From NCBI GenBank assembly GCA_020692565.1, contig JAIMKJ010000026.1:1-32521 (forward strand): DNA of 32,521 bases. The letters are read 5' to 3'. The first letter of the stretch is position 1. Each line of letters begins with the position of its first letter. This document shows, one piece after another, positions 14,581 to 23,424 of this stretch. This DNA is from Thermomonas sp. (GTDB lineage Bacteria; Pseudomonadota; Gammaproteobacteria; Xanthomonadales; Xanthomonadaceae). The translations under genes and the position numbers were made by a program. Below the pieces are notes generated by a model. The model worked only from the letters and a program-made list of their open reading frames with translations, did not search any database and was not told the origin of the DNA.

Positions 14581-15702
14581 TCATCCGGTCGGCTGTTGTC
14601 CGTGCGCGGCCGCAGGGTCGCCCAGACCCAGCAATTCGAAGATGTTGATCTGCCCCCCGCAGCGCACGAACACTTCGCTGTAGAGCTGCGCCGTATTCAA
14701 ACCGCCCCAGGCCACAGCCCGCCGGATGAGATAAGGAACCGGACTGTGCGGCTCGATCGTTTCGAGCGCATGCGCGATGTCGGCGAGCGCGGCATAGACT
14801 TCGCGTCGATCGAGCGATCCGACGGCCGCATCCTCGACGCGCACGTCGCTGCCGGTCGCCGTATCGGGCGCGGCATCCTCGCTGGGCATCTGCGCGTTGA
14901 TGCCGCGCCTGCGCGCTTCGGCGAACAGCACCACTTCGATGCGTTCCAACAGATTGCGCATGGCGCTGAATCCCGGGGCATCTTCTCCGAACTGCGCATC
15001 CAGCGTGCACTCCAGCGCCTGCAGCGCGGTCAGGCCTTCGCTCAGGCACACCTGCAGGAACACGATGCGCTCATTGGAAGTGCAGGCCAGCGCAGCGCCC
15101 ACGTCGCCGAGCGTTGCGCCCTCGATCTCGGATTCGCGCTGTTTGCCCAGGCTGGCGCGCAACTGTTCATTGCGCTGCGCCTGTTCCCAATCGTTCCAGG
15201 CGTAATCGCGATCAGCGCCGGTCGCGGTGATCGCCACCCGCCGGAGCGGCGGCAGCAGCTTCTGTCCGACCCACAGCAGCAGATTGATGCGGTGCTCGCT
15301 GTTCTGGGGATGCAAGCTGGCGCCGTACCGCTGGAAGAGTGCGTCGATCAGACCCAGACCGGGCGCCAGCGCCTGGAAACCACTGCGCGCGATCAAGGCT
15401 TCCAACAACCATGCCGCCAGTTGCAGGTCCTTGCTACGCGTCGCCATCGCCGCGGCGGCCAATTCGCTGGCCGCCACCCAGTTCGCGCGCTTGAGTTCGC
15501 GCTCCCAGGCCCCCAAAGGCAGGCTGGCGTCTTCCTCTTCGCGCTCGTGGCGGATGCGACGATAGCTTTCATCTTCCGCGGCCGGCACCCCTTCCGGTGC
15601 GGCGACGGACACCGGGGCGAGTAATGCCTCCAGCGTCCGCCCGACCGTGGCCTGGAAAAAACGATCGGTTTCACGTGCATGTTCCTCTGCATTCCTGTTC
15701 AT
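14581..15702 (-). CDS. tssA: T6SS assembly protein TssA
   Basis: 373 residues. The N-terminal half carries the ImpA-type domain (about 60-130: LPLGAWERELKRANWVAASE, then DLQLAAWLLEALIARSGFQAL and LIDALFQRYGASLHP). The C-terminal domain ends with a conserved-looking helix pair (PHSPVPYLIRRAVAWGGLN, then QLYSEVF). TssA coordinates baseplate docking and tail sheath polymerisation in the cytoplasm; that is family knowledge. The start at 15702 follows GGAGGTGAGCGT; the frame extends upstream to 15852 but only as Arg-rich shadow. It is 73 bp downstream of tssM and the last core gene of the operon here. Confidence 0.93.
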   Translation of the reverse strand: MNRNAEEHARETDRFFQATVGRTLEALLAPVSVAAPEGVPAAEDESYRRIRHEREEEDASLPLGAWERELKRANWVAASELAAAAMATRSKDLQLAAWLLEALIARSGFQALAPGLGLIDALFQRYGASLHPQNSEHRINLLLWVGQKLLPPLRRVAITATGADRDYAWNDWEQAQRNEQLRASLGKQRESEIEGATLGDVGAALACTSNERIVFLQVCLSEGLTALQALECTLDAQFGEDAPGFSAMRNLLERIEVVLFAEARRRGINAQMPSEDAAPDTATGSDVRVEDAAVGSLDRREVYAALADIAHALETIEPHSPVPYLIRRAVAWGGLNTAQLYSEVFVRCGGQINIFELLGLGDPAAAHGQQPTG

Positions 15703-15775
15703 ACGCTCACCTCCACTGACACGCATTCTTGATCGATCCCTGCCGCCGGCCGACCGCATCCGGCACCGTAGAGAC

Positions 15776-18700
15776 CTACTCCATCGGCGCACTGCGCGGA
15801 AAATCCGCCGGCAACGCGATCGTTGTCTCCGTCTGCGTCTTCGGGTCGACACCCGTGAGCAGCCAGGTCATGAACACCTTCGCTTCGCTGCGCGGCGGTT
15901 TCCCGTCGCTCCCTGCCACTTGGCCTTGCACCGGCACGCGGAATCCGAGCAGGATCCGATCAGGCTCTTTCTTGCTCGTATCGGGCAGTCGATACGTGTC
16001 GATGAAACGCAGCAGCGCCCACGGCCCGCTGGCATCGAAGCGCGCACTCGCATCCTTCACGCTCAGTCCCGGCTGCGCGGAATCGGGCTGTGGGCGCCAT
16101 TGCGAACGCGACGCCCAGCGCAGATGCAACGCAATCGTGTCGCCGGGGTACCACTGCAGCGGTTTGAGGCCGTTCGGGAATACGGATTCCGCACCTTCCA
16201 CGTCCAGGCGCCAGGTCAACATCTGATCGCTGCCGACCGATCTGGACGTCTCCGCCGGGAATACCGGCGTCAAACCGACGACGTCCATCTCTCCGGCTGC
16301 GCTCACATTGCCGGCGAAGAACGCGGCGGCGGCATCCAATGCCGCGATGAACCCCCTGGCGTCGCGCCAACGATCGCTGTTCATGGCCTTCAATGCAGTC
16401 GCCAGACTGGCTCGCTGCTCCGCGTAATCGAGGAAGAACGCCCGCGTCGCGGCAAGCCCGGCATCGCGCGCATCGAGCGCGCCGAAGGGGTAGCGGCCGG
16501 CAAGATCGCGATTGAAGCGCGTCGCCAGCGCACCGTAGAGATCTTCGGCCTGCGCCTGGCGTTGATCGCTGCAGCGCAATTGCACCTGACGCTCCAGTTT
16601 TCGGCGGCGATCGGAGAACAGATCGTTGCCGTACTCGGGAGAGGTGTAGGCCGCGAGCACGCTGGCGCAGTTGGCGTAGGTCATCCCGGTCAACTGCGCG
16701 GCGAAATACGCATCGAGATTGGCGATCTGGCCCGCAGGCTCCTTGCCCTTGGTGTAGCGATCGATCTCGTCGCGCGTATTGCGCCAGAATGCCGCCGTCT
16801 GCGCAGTGTCGCGCCAGGCATCGTCGACCCCCGGCGTATCGCTCAGCACGGCCAGGAACGGATCGGCGTATCCGGACAGCACTTCCGCTCGGGCGACCTG
16901 GCGGGCCAGGTAATCCTTGGTCACCGGCAGGCCGCCGTACGTGAACATCGCCTCCGTGCCGACCGCTGCGGTGGGCGCATACAGGCGACTGCCGTCGGCC
17001 AGCGCATCCACGCCGCCCAGATTGTCCGCGGCGAAACCGCGCGCGCACTGGCGCACTTCGGTACCGCCATCCGAAAAGCCGTAAGCGACATAGGCATCCA
17101 GCACCGCTTTCAGCGAATCCATGCCGCGCGCCAGTTCATCGCCGACCCTGGCCATTTGCGCATCGGTGCGAGTCGCGGCCTCCAGGCTGACCTGGGAATC
17201 GGGCGGAACCCGCTGCGCGCGACGCAGTGCATCGTCCAGCGCGTGCGCCAGCGATGCGCGCGCCAGCGTGTCGTAGAGCGGGCGGGCGCCCTCGGGCAGT
17301 TCCGGAAGTCTGCGCGATTTTGCGAAGGCCTCGTACTGGCCGAGATAACCGGCGGCTTCGGCGATCTCGTTGGCGCGCCATTCCGCAGCAGCGCCCACGC
17401 ACGAGAACGGCTGCGTCGTCGTCAATTGCATGAAGGGCAAGGCCACCAGCGCCGGCAGTCCGGACAGTTCGCCCTGCAGCTCCGGCGCCAACACCAGCCC
17501 GTCTTTGCCCGGGACGAACATCGGGCCATACGGCGCCATCGTCATCGTCGCCAGCGTCTGGATCTCGGGCTGATGGCATTGTTTGGCGCCGAACCTCTGC
17601 AGCATGCCGTCCAGGCTCGGAATGTCGCCGTAATAGGCGATGAGCGCCTCGACATCGGCCTTGCTGGCATTGACGATCTCCTGGCAGGGATTGCGTTCGG
17701 GAGAGGAGCCCAGCCACGACCGCTGCACCCAGGCCAGCCAGATGCCCATTCGGCGCGTGTTGTCGAGGATCGGCGGCTGTCCCGCGTCCAACAGCGCCAA
17801 TAGATCGTCGCCGACCGCCACTTCGCGGGCGAGCGCCGCACGCAGGCCGACGCTCCGCGCATCCATCGCAGCGGCGAGACGCGCGTGCAGGCCATTGGGC
17901 ATCACCGGCTGCTGGACGTCGGCGATATCCCGGAATGCGTCGTCCAGCACACCGCCCTTGCGCCATGCCTCTCGCGGCAACGCCTCGTCGTAGGCGTAAC
18001 GCAGAAGGCCGTCGAGCGTCGCGATCAACTCGCGCTCCTCGAGTACGCCGCTGTTGTTCGCCAGGGTTTTGAAGCGCAGGAGATTGTCTTCCAGCGCGCG
18101 CGCATCGACGATGATCTGCCGGAAATCCGCACGCTGCTGCGACCAGCCGGACGGCTGCCCACCCGTTGGGGCGCGCGTGGATGCCAGCAGATCGCCCGCG
18201 CGCTGCTCCAGTACGCACGACAGGGTCGGCATCAATACCTTCTGCACCATCGAGCGCCCGATCACCGTGGCGCTGCCGCTGGTCAGGCGTCCATCCAGCC
18301 ACGACAGCGGAATGAACAGATAGCGCGAACGGGTGTCGATTTTCGATATGTGCCCGAGCAACGGATACACGTCTTCACGGGCGAGGCACTCGCCGCTGCC
18401 GGCGCTCGGCACTCTGGGCGCGATCTTCTGCAGCGATCCGATCGCGCCGACGATGAGATCGACCTGCTTCGACACCCGATGACCGGCAAGACCCAGGGCG
18501 ATGAACAGGCCGAAAGCCGCAGCGACGGCGGCGATCTGCATCCGGCGGATCACGCCGTTGCGCGACCAGATGCCCTGTCTCGTCGGCCTGGCCAATGCGG
18601 GTTCGCGCAGAAGCTTTTCCGAGACCAGCGCGTCGACGAAATCGACATCGTCTCTTCGGCCTTCCACGACAGCGCCCGCAGCTTCGGCCGAGCCGGTGAA

Positions 18701-19720
18701 GTACAGGCCGCGGAACAGATAGCCGCTCTGCCACGCCGTCGTGCGGAACACCGTTTCCAGCCACTGCGCCAGCGGGTCGCGCAGGCTGCGGAAATGGCCG
18801 GGGAACAGGAAAAAACCGTCGACATCGTCGATCTTTTCGCTGAGCGCCGCGGCATCGACCTGGATTTCGCGCATGCGCGCGCCGATCCGGTCGAACGCAG
18901 TCTCCGCCCATGCCGATGGTTGCAGCGTCTGATCCTGTGCGATGGCGGAGTAGCCGACCATTTCGCCGCGGCGCGCATCGTCCTGACTTTGCCAGAACGC
19001 CGTGAAGCCCGGGATGTCGTCGCACTGGGTCACCACCACATATGCGGGCAACATGAATTCGACGCTGGTCTGCAACTGGCTGATCTGTCGATTGACGTTC
19101 TCCGCAAACGCAGCGCGCTGCGACTGCTTCGCGTTCCGCAACGTGCGCGCGGACACGCACAGCACAATCCCGTCGAGAGGCCGCTCGGGACGCAGCACAT
19201 TGAGCTGTTCGAGCCCTTTCGCCCATTGCTTCCCCGGATCGCTGCCCGGTTCCGCGGCAGCGGATCTGCCGTCGCCATCGATCAATACACCGTAACGGAA
19301 GTACGACCATGCCAGGCCTTCGGCCTGCAACTGATCGGCATGAGGCGGCGGATGATGGCGCCACGTGGACGACACCGATGCGATCAGGCTGCTCTTGCCC
19401 GCGCCCTGCTCGCCCAGTACCAACAACCACGGTTGCGCGTAGCGCCATTCGCGGCGCGTGGCAAGATAATCGATGTCGTCGAGAAAGCGCTTGATCCAGG
19501 CCCAGAGTCGCGCGCAGATCCCGCATTTCCCATCGGTACCGCCCGCACTGAGGGTCGCCGGTTTTCGCAACCGACGCACGATCACGGCGACCACCACCAG
19601 AGCCGCCAGACCGCCAGCGACAGCGACAGCGAGCGATGTCCTGAAGACATCGATATTGCCCAGATCGATCCTGTCCAGACCGGTCGTGGACAACAGATCG
19701 CTGGCGGTCTTCGAAGCCAT
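15776..19720 (-). CDS. tssM: T6SS inner-membrane protein TssM (IcmF)
   Basis: 1314 residues. TssM links the inner membrane to the outer-membrane lipoprotein TssJ and, with TssL, forms the trans-envelope complex. It has a helix at about 29-50, a nucleotide-binding motif GEQGAGKS at 103-110, the G-domain-like motif TQCDDIPGF at 231-239 and the family motif FRGLYFTGS at about 336-344. A second helix is at about 394-413. The rest (about 415-1314) is the periplasmic domain, ending in the beta-rich TssJ-binding part. Canonical TssM has two N-terminal helices before the NTPase domain, but I see only one. The ATG directly follows the tssL stop, with GGGGAGGGGCTGA as ribosome site. Confidence 0.95.
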   Translation of the reverse strand: MASKTASDLLSTTGLDRIDLGNIDVFRTSLAVAVAGGLAALVVVAVIVRRLRKPATLSAGGTDGKCGICARLWAWIKRFLDDIDYLATRREWRYAQPWLLVLGEQGAGKSSLIASVSSTWRHHPPPHADQLQAEGLAWSYFRYGVLIDGDGRSAAAEPGSDPGKQWAKGLEQLNVLRPERPLDGIVLCVSARTLRNAKQSQRAAFAENVNRQISQLQTSVEFMLPAYVVVTQCDDIPGFTAFWQSQDDARRGEMVGYSAIAQDQTLQPSAWAETAFDRIGARMREIQVDAAALSEKIDDVDGFFLFPGHFRSLRDPLAQWLETVFRTTAWQSGYLFRGLYFTGSAEAAGAVVEGRRDDVDFVDALVSEKLLREPALARPTRQGIWSRNGVIRRMQIAAVAAAFGLFIALGLAGHRVSKQVDLIVGAIGSLQKIAPRVPSAGSGECLAREDVYPLLGHISKIDTRSRYLFIPLSWLDGRLTSGSATVIGRSMVQKVLMPTLSCVLEQRAGDLLASTRAPTGGQPSGWSQQRADFRQIIVDARALEDNLLRFKTLANNSGVLEERELIATLDGLLRYAYDEALPREAWRKGGVLDDAFRDIADVQQPVMPNGLHARLAAAMDARSVGLRAALAREVAVGDDLLALLDAGQPPILDNTRRMGIWLAWVQRSWLGSSPERNPCQEIVNASKADVEALIAYYGDIPSLDGMLQRFGAKQCHQPEIQTLATMTMAPYGPMFVPGKDGLVLAPELQGELSGLPALVALPFMQLTTTQPFSCVGAAAEWRANEIAEAAGYLGQYEAFAKSRRLPELPEGARPLYDTLARASLAHALDDALRRAQRVPPDSQVSLEAATRTDAQMARVGDELARGMDSLKAVLDAYVAYGFSDGGTEVRQCARGFAADNLGGVDALADGSRLYAPTAAVGTEAMFTYGGLPVTKDYLARQVARAEVLSGYADPFLAVLSDTPGVDDAWRDTAQTAAFWRNTRDEIDRYTKGKEPAGQIANLDAYFAAQLTGMTYANCASVLAAYTSPEYGNDLFSDRRRKLERQVQLRCSDQRQAQAEDLYGALATRFNRDLAGRYPFGALDARDAGLAATRAFFLDYAEQRASLATALKAMNSDRWRDARGFIAALDAAAAFFAGNVSAAGEMDVVGLTPVFPAETSRSVGSDQMLTWRLDVEGAESVFPNGLKPLQWYPGDTIALHLRWASRSQWRPQPDSAQPGLSVKDASARFDASGPWALLRFIDTYRLPDTSKKEPDRILLGFRVPVQGQVAGSDGKPPRSEAKVFMTWLLTGVDPKTQTETTIALPADFPRSAPME

Positions 19721-20482
19721 TCAGCCCCTCCCCACCGTGGTGCGGAAAGGCTCGATCAGCAACAGCCACATCGCGCTGGAGATCGCCAGGTATGCGATCA
19801 ACAGCACGATCGCACCCGTATACCAGGGCGACAGCGGGGCGAGGCGCTGAGGCTTGCCGCCCGCCTGCAGTTGCTGCAGGGTCTGCGGGAACGCCGCATC
19901 CATCCTGGGTCCGCCATGCTCGCGCTCGACCAGCCGGAACAGCCGATCGCGCAGGTAATGCAGTTCGCTCTCGTCGCGCGCACCGCGATATTGGCCCTTG
20001 AAGCCCAGTTGCAGCGCCATCACCATTACCGCCGCCAGATCGACCTGCAGCGGATCCGGCGTGTGCGGATCCAGCAGCGCGTTCGCCATGTCGAAGAAAC
20101 GGATGCCGGCATTGCGCGAATGGAACAGCTTGTACTCCAGCAGCGCATCGACCCACGCGTCGCGACCGGCCCACTCCAGTTCAAGAATGAAGACCTCGTC
20201 GGTCACTGCAGCCATGACGTACATCGCCTTGCGATGGGCGTCTATTTCCGCTGGCGTGCCGCTGCGGGACACCTCTTTCTGCTGCGCCAGCAACACCCCC
20301 GCAAGCTGCGCACTGAGGCGCGCGGCGAGTTCGCCGGAATCGCTCGACGGCAGTTCGTCGCCCACGGCTAGCTGCGCGCCGAGCCGTCCCTCGGCGATCG
20401 CCAGCTTGCTGCCCGCCACCGCCTCGAAGAATTCGGCGAAGCGCGCCAGCAGGAACAGGGGAGCTCCGATGCGCTCAGGCAT
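19721..20482 (-). CDS. tssL: T6SS inner-membrane protein TssL (DotU)
   Basis: 253 residues from the ATG at 20482, which overlaps the end of tssK by 8 bp (ATGCCTGA). The cytoplasmic DotU domain fills about 1-205: APLFLLARFAEFFEAVAGSK, AMYVMAAVTDEVFIL, ALLEYKLFHSRNAGIRFFD, and MVMALQLGFKGQYRG. A single C-terminal helix is near 222-246 (YTGAIVLLIAYLAISSAMWLLLI). No peptidoglycan-binding OmpA-like extension follows it, so anchoring to the wall must come from another protein or be absent. It partners TssM and recruits the baseplate through TssK. The frame runs upstream to 20659, but that part is His/Arg-rich shadow of the tssK repeat. Confidence 0.95.
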   Translation of the reverse strand: MPERIGAPLFLLARFAEFFEAVAGSKLAIAEGRLGAQLAVGDELPSSDSGELAARLSAQLAGVLLAQQKEVSRSGTPAEIDAHRKAMYVMAAVTDEVFILELEWAGRDAWVDALLEYKLFHSRNAGIRFFDMANALLDPHTPDPLQVDLAAVMVMALQLGFKGQYRGARDESELHYLRDRLFRLVEREHGGPRMDAAFPQTLQQLQAGGKPQRLAPLSPWYTGAIVLLIAYLAISSAMWLLLIEPFRTTVGRG

Positions 20483-21962
20483 GCCTGGGCCCTGTCGATG
20501 GCGCGGATGTCGATGGCGCGGATGTCGATGATGTTTGTGCCGGGGATGGTGTCGTCGATGCCGCTGGCGGCTTGCCGCCCGCATGCTTGCGGTGATGGAG
20601 AATGATCGCGGCCGGCGCATGCACGGCATCGCCCTGCACCACCATCGCGCGACCCGCACGGAAGCTGTCCACCGGTCCCTGCGGCATTTCCAGACGCTGG
20701 CTGGTCACCGCACAGATCATCGCATTGGCGCGCAGTCCCAGTCCGGATACCTCGCGCGCACTGAGTACGCGCACCGACGCACCCGGCAGCCGCCGCTGCC
20801 GCAGTACAGGCAGCAGATCCTCGCTGGCGATCCGCGCTTCGCTCAGCCAGGCCTGCAGATCGTTCGCGGTCTGTCCTTCGCGCGTGCGAAGTTCGAGATA
20901 GACCGTCTGCGGGCTTTCCTCGGGCAGGCGACGCTCGTAGGTGCCCTCGCCCACCCGGATGAACTCGGGGCTGTCCCAGTCGGTATTGATCAGCGCCAGC
21001 TTGCGCTTCACGAACGCCAGCGCCGTCTGGAACTGCGGGAAACAATCGGCGTGGCGGTAAGGATCCATCGCCAACGGCCTGGGGTTGCCGCCGACCGCCG
21101 TCATGCGCCCGACGATCTGCGCCATCGCCCACCACGCCTGTGCGGGCGACGACAGCGGGTCGAACAGAATGGTATCGATCAGCGGCAGACATGCCGCCAC
21201 TTCGCGCGCGACGCACAGATGCATGCGCGCTTCGGCACCCAGCACGGCCACGGATTCCGGCGCATCGTCGACACCCGTGCCGGCCAGTTCGCGCAGTTTT
21301 TCCCACATGTCGTTGCGCAGCGCGGCGAACTGCTGCTGCAGCCCCTGCGCGCCGAGGAAGGCCGATGCGCCGACGCGGAACATCGGCGGGTGATACGCCG
21401 TCAGCGCCACCGCGCCATACGCGTCGCGGACGACTTCAAGCAGTTGCAGCGCGTGATAGCCGGAAGGCAGGTCCTTCTCGGAAAAAAGCTCGAAGCGCGC
21501 GCGCTGCCGATCCACGACCACGTCGCCGATCCCGGTGACTTCGTCCAGCGTCTTCCTGCCGGGCAGGTTTTCGTAGCGACGGATCGTGGTGCTGGGCACG
21601 TCCAGCGCGCCGGACCGCGGCGGGATGGCGAGATAGACGCGCACGGGCGCGGGCGCGCCGTCGGCGGCGAACCTGGCTTCCACCGCCACGCTCAGATCGA
21701 AACCCGCGGTCATGGCCCGATACGCCAACGGCAGGCCGTCCGGCATCACCGCATCGCATTCGGTGACCCGGACCACGCCGTCGGCCAGACGCGTGGCGTC
21801 CAACTGCAGATGGCGCACACCCCACGCGTTCGGCGTCAGGCCGAGCAGACGCTGATGCAGCATCGCCTGCCACTGGATGTCGTTTTGCTGGAAATGCTGC
21901 GGCGAGAGCAGCATGCCTTCGGACCACTGCACGGGGTCGGGCAGGAATTCATTCTCGGTCAT
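20475..21962 (-). CDS. tssK: T6SS baseplate protein TssK
   Basis: 495 residues from the ATG at 21962 (GAGGGACGTCGA before it); an earlier in-frame ATG at 21986 is less well placed. TssK trimers connect the baseplate to the TssJLM membrane complex. The N-terminal hallmark is QWSEGMLLSPQHFQQND near 12-28. Other conserved-looking parts are GYHALQLLEVVRDAYG and FKxRKLALINTDWDSPEF-like sequence near 330. The C-terminal 25 residues are a flexible Ser/Thr/Pro tail (SSTSAPSTSAPSTGP) encoded by a 15-bp tandem repeat. This tail extends past the normal end of the family and lies next to the tssL start. Confidence 0.95.
   Translation of the reverse strand: MTENEFLPDPVQWSEGMLLSPQHFQQNDIQWQAMLHQRLLGLTPNAWGVRHLQLDATRLADGVVRVTECDAVMPDGLPLAYRAMTAGFDLSVAVEARFAADGAPAPVRVYLAIPPRSGALDVPSTTIRRYENLPGRKTLDEVTGIGDVVVDRQRARFELFSEKDLPSGYHALQLLEVVRDAYGAVALTAYHPPMFRVGASAFLGAQGLQQQFAALRNDMWEKLRELAGTGVDDAPESVAVLGAEARMHLCVAREVAACLPLIDTILFDPLSSPAQAWWAMAQIVGRMTAVGGNPRPLAMDPYRHADCFPQFQTALAFVKRKLALINTDWDSPEFIRVGEGTYERRLPEESPQTVYLELRTREGQTANDLQAWLSEARIASEDLLPVLRQRRLPGASVRVLSAREVSGLGLRANAMICAVTSQRLEMPQGPVDSFRAGRAMVVQGDAVHAPAAIILHHRKHAGGKPPAASTTPSPAQTSSTSAPSTSAPSTGPRHA
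20494..20530. repeat. 15-bp tandem repeat at the 3' end of tssK
   Basis: The unit GTCGATGGCGCGGAT occurs at 20494-20508 and 20509-20523, followed by a partial third copy to 20530. Each unit adds five residues to the Ser/Thr/Pro tail of TssK (STSAP). Length change by slippage would keep the frame. Confidence 0.8.
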
Positions 21963-22015
21963 TCGACGTCCCTCACTGTGCTGCATTCATCGGTGTTGCG
22001 TTCATGGTTCTGCAT

Positions 22016-22486
22016 TCACTTCTGCTCCAGTTCGATGGAGGTCGACTGTAGCCGCAGCGTGACTTTCTTGTACGGCGCCAGCGCGATCAGCGGCCAGCCC
22101 TCCGGCGCGACGTAGTTAGCGAATGCGTAGACGGCGAAGCTCTTCTTGACCCTCTTCGGAAGCTTGACCGCGAAGCCCGCGCTGGGCGTATCGACCTCCA
22201 GCGGAACGACTTCGATCGCCGTCGCCAACGCCTTCTGCAACGCATCGCGCTCGCGGAACCATTCCGGCCCGGTTTTGGGCAATCGCGCGACGACGCTGTC
22301 GTCGTAGACCACCACGATATCGATCTGGGTCGCATTGCCCTGATTGGCGCCCTGCTCCGCGAGCATCGTGAGGCTGCGCAGGTCGGTACGCGGCGGTCCG
22401 ATGCCGAGCTTGCTCTTGATCGAACCGCAGCCGGCCAGCAGGCTCAGCGCCAGGATCGCGATCAGAACGCAGCGGACGGCGTTCAC
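22016..22486 (-). CDS. tssJ: T6SS outer-membrane lipoprotein TssJ
   Basis: 156 residues from a GTG at 22486 that overlaps the stop of the DUF4150 gene (GTGA). A lipoprotein signal (VNAVRCVLIAILALSLLAGC) ends in the lipobox LLAGC, with Cys at position 20. The mature part is a small beta-sandwich (TQIDIVVVYDDSVVARLPK, SFAVYAFANYVAPEGWPLIAL, VTLRLQSTSIELEQK). TssJ sits in the outer membrane and holds the C-terminus of TssM. Its place just before tssK, tssL and tssM makes a membrane-complex block. A frame extends upstream to 22810, but that is Arg/His-rich shadow of the DUF4150 gene. Confidence 0.93.
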   Translation of the reverse strand: MNAVRCVLIAILALSLLAGCGSIKSKLGIGPPRTDLRSLTMLAEQGANQGNATQIDIVVVYDDSVVARLPKTGPEWFRERDALQKALATAIEVVPLEVDTPSAGFAVKLPKRVKKSFAVYAFANYVAPEGWPLIALAPYKKVTLRLQSTSIELEQK

Positions 22487-22860
22487 GACAGCACCAGCAC
22501 ACGGAACTGGGTCGGCACCAGACAGATGCCGACGGTGTTGGGAAGCACGCCGTTCTGGCCGTTGATCGAGGTCATCCGCGACACGAAGATCGCCCCGACC
22601 AGCAATTTGAAACTGCCCAGAAAGGAACGCTTCGGCCCCATGCACATGCCCGAGGCCACGCCGATGCCGACATCGGCCGTGCTCAGCACGCTGAGCGTGA
22701 TCAGATTCTCGACCAGCCCCCCGCCGTACAGCACGTTGAACACGGTCGGGATGTTGGTGATGGAGAAGTCGATGTTCACTTCGGGCACCGGGATGATGCC
22801 GACGATGCAAACGTCCGGGAATCCGAGGCTCATCACACCGAGGTTGTTGTTGGCGAACAT
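22483..22860 (-). CDS. DUF4150 PAAR-like spike-tip protein
   Basis: 125 residues. It matches the PAAR-like DUF4150 type: an N-terminal FANN region, CIVGIIPVPEVNIDFS, then TADVGIGVASGMCMGPKRSF and LLVGAIFVSRMTS, with strands of a small cone. PAAR proteins cap the VgrG trimer and sharpen the spike; DUF4150 relatives commonly sit next to DUF2169 and DUF3540 in such operons, as here. The protein has no C-terminal toxin extension. It starts 3 bp after the DUF3540 stop with a weak ribosome site, so coupling is likely. Confidence 0.85.
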   Translation of the reverse strand: MFANNNLGVMSLGFPDVCIVGIIPVPEVNIDFSITNIPTVFNVLYGGGLVENLITLSVLSTADVGIGVASGMCMGPKRSFLGSFKLLVGAIFVSRMTSINGQNGVLPNTVGICLVPTQFRVLVLS

Positions 22861-22863
22861 GGC

Positions 22864-23424
22864 TCAGCCCATGCTGATGCGTTCGGCATCAACCTTGATG
22901 TCGCGCGCGGCGGTAATGAGTGCGTCGTTGCCGTGCAGGCGCAGCAGAGCGCGCACGTCGAGCAGGTATTGACCGACCTTGCCGACGTAATGGCTGGCCT
23001 GTTCGACGATGGAATCGGCCACCGTGACGAACAGGTTGCGACCGTTCAACGACAGCGTGCCGCCGGCCGCGCTCAGCGAGGCTTCGCCGGCGCTGCCCAG
23101 ATGCAGGCTTTCGCCGGCATGCAGTGCGATATGCGACTGGCGCAGCGCCACGCCGGCCGCGCCGGGGACGCTCAGATAAGCGGTTTCGCTATCGCTGCGC
23201 GCGAGGATGTGCAGCACGTGGCACAGGCCGTCGGCGGCCGCGCTCGCGAGCACGCGGTCGCCGATCTGCGGTTCCACCAGACAGGTGACGGCGCGCACCG
23301 CGCGCATGCCGTTGCCGAGCAGACAGCTGCCGTCGTCGAACAGCAGCGCGATGCGCGTGTCGGCGAGCGCGGCCGGGGCGACCGGTGCCACCGGTGCGGT
23401 CGGATCGGCGTTCAAGGTGCGCAT
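22864..23424 (-). CDS. DUF3540-type T6SS accessory protein
   Basis: 186 residues from the ATG at 23424, preceded by ACTGGAGGACATCCC. The start is inside the pentapeptide gene, a 13-bp overlap. An Ala/Pro-rich beginning is followed by short strands (TRIALLFDDGSCLLGNG, GVALRQSHIALHAGESLHLG) and then a helical end (ASHYVGKVGQYLLDVRALLRL). Size, position beside DUF4150 and strand pattern fit DUF3540, whose members accompany VgrG/DUF2169 clusters and have an OB-like or beta-helical core. Its molecular role is not established; helping to load the spike or cargo is the common inference. Confidence 0.8.
   Translation of the reverse strand: MRTLNADPTAPVAPVAPAALADTRIALLFDDGSCLLGNGMRAVRAVTCLVEPQIGDRVLASAAADGLCHVLHILARSDSETAYLSVPGAAGVALRQSHIALHAGESLHLGSAGEASLSAAGGTLSLNGRNLFVTVADSIVEQASHYVGKVGQYLLDVRALLRLHGNDALITAARDIKVDAERISMG

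Noticed and set aside
20494..20530. Possible CRISPR or iteron array at the tandem repeat
   Set aside because: Only two and a half adjacent 15-bp copies without spacers, inside the tssK reading frame.
19721..20659. Upstream extension of tssL to 312 codons
   Set aside because: The added residues are His/Arg repeats generated by the tssK tandem repeat in another frame; ATG 20482 fits the family start.
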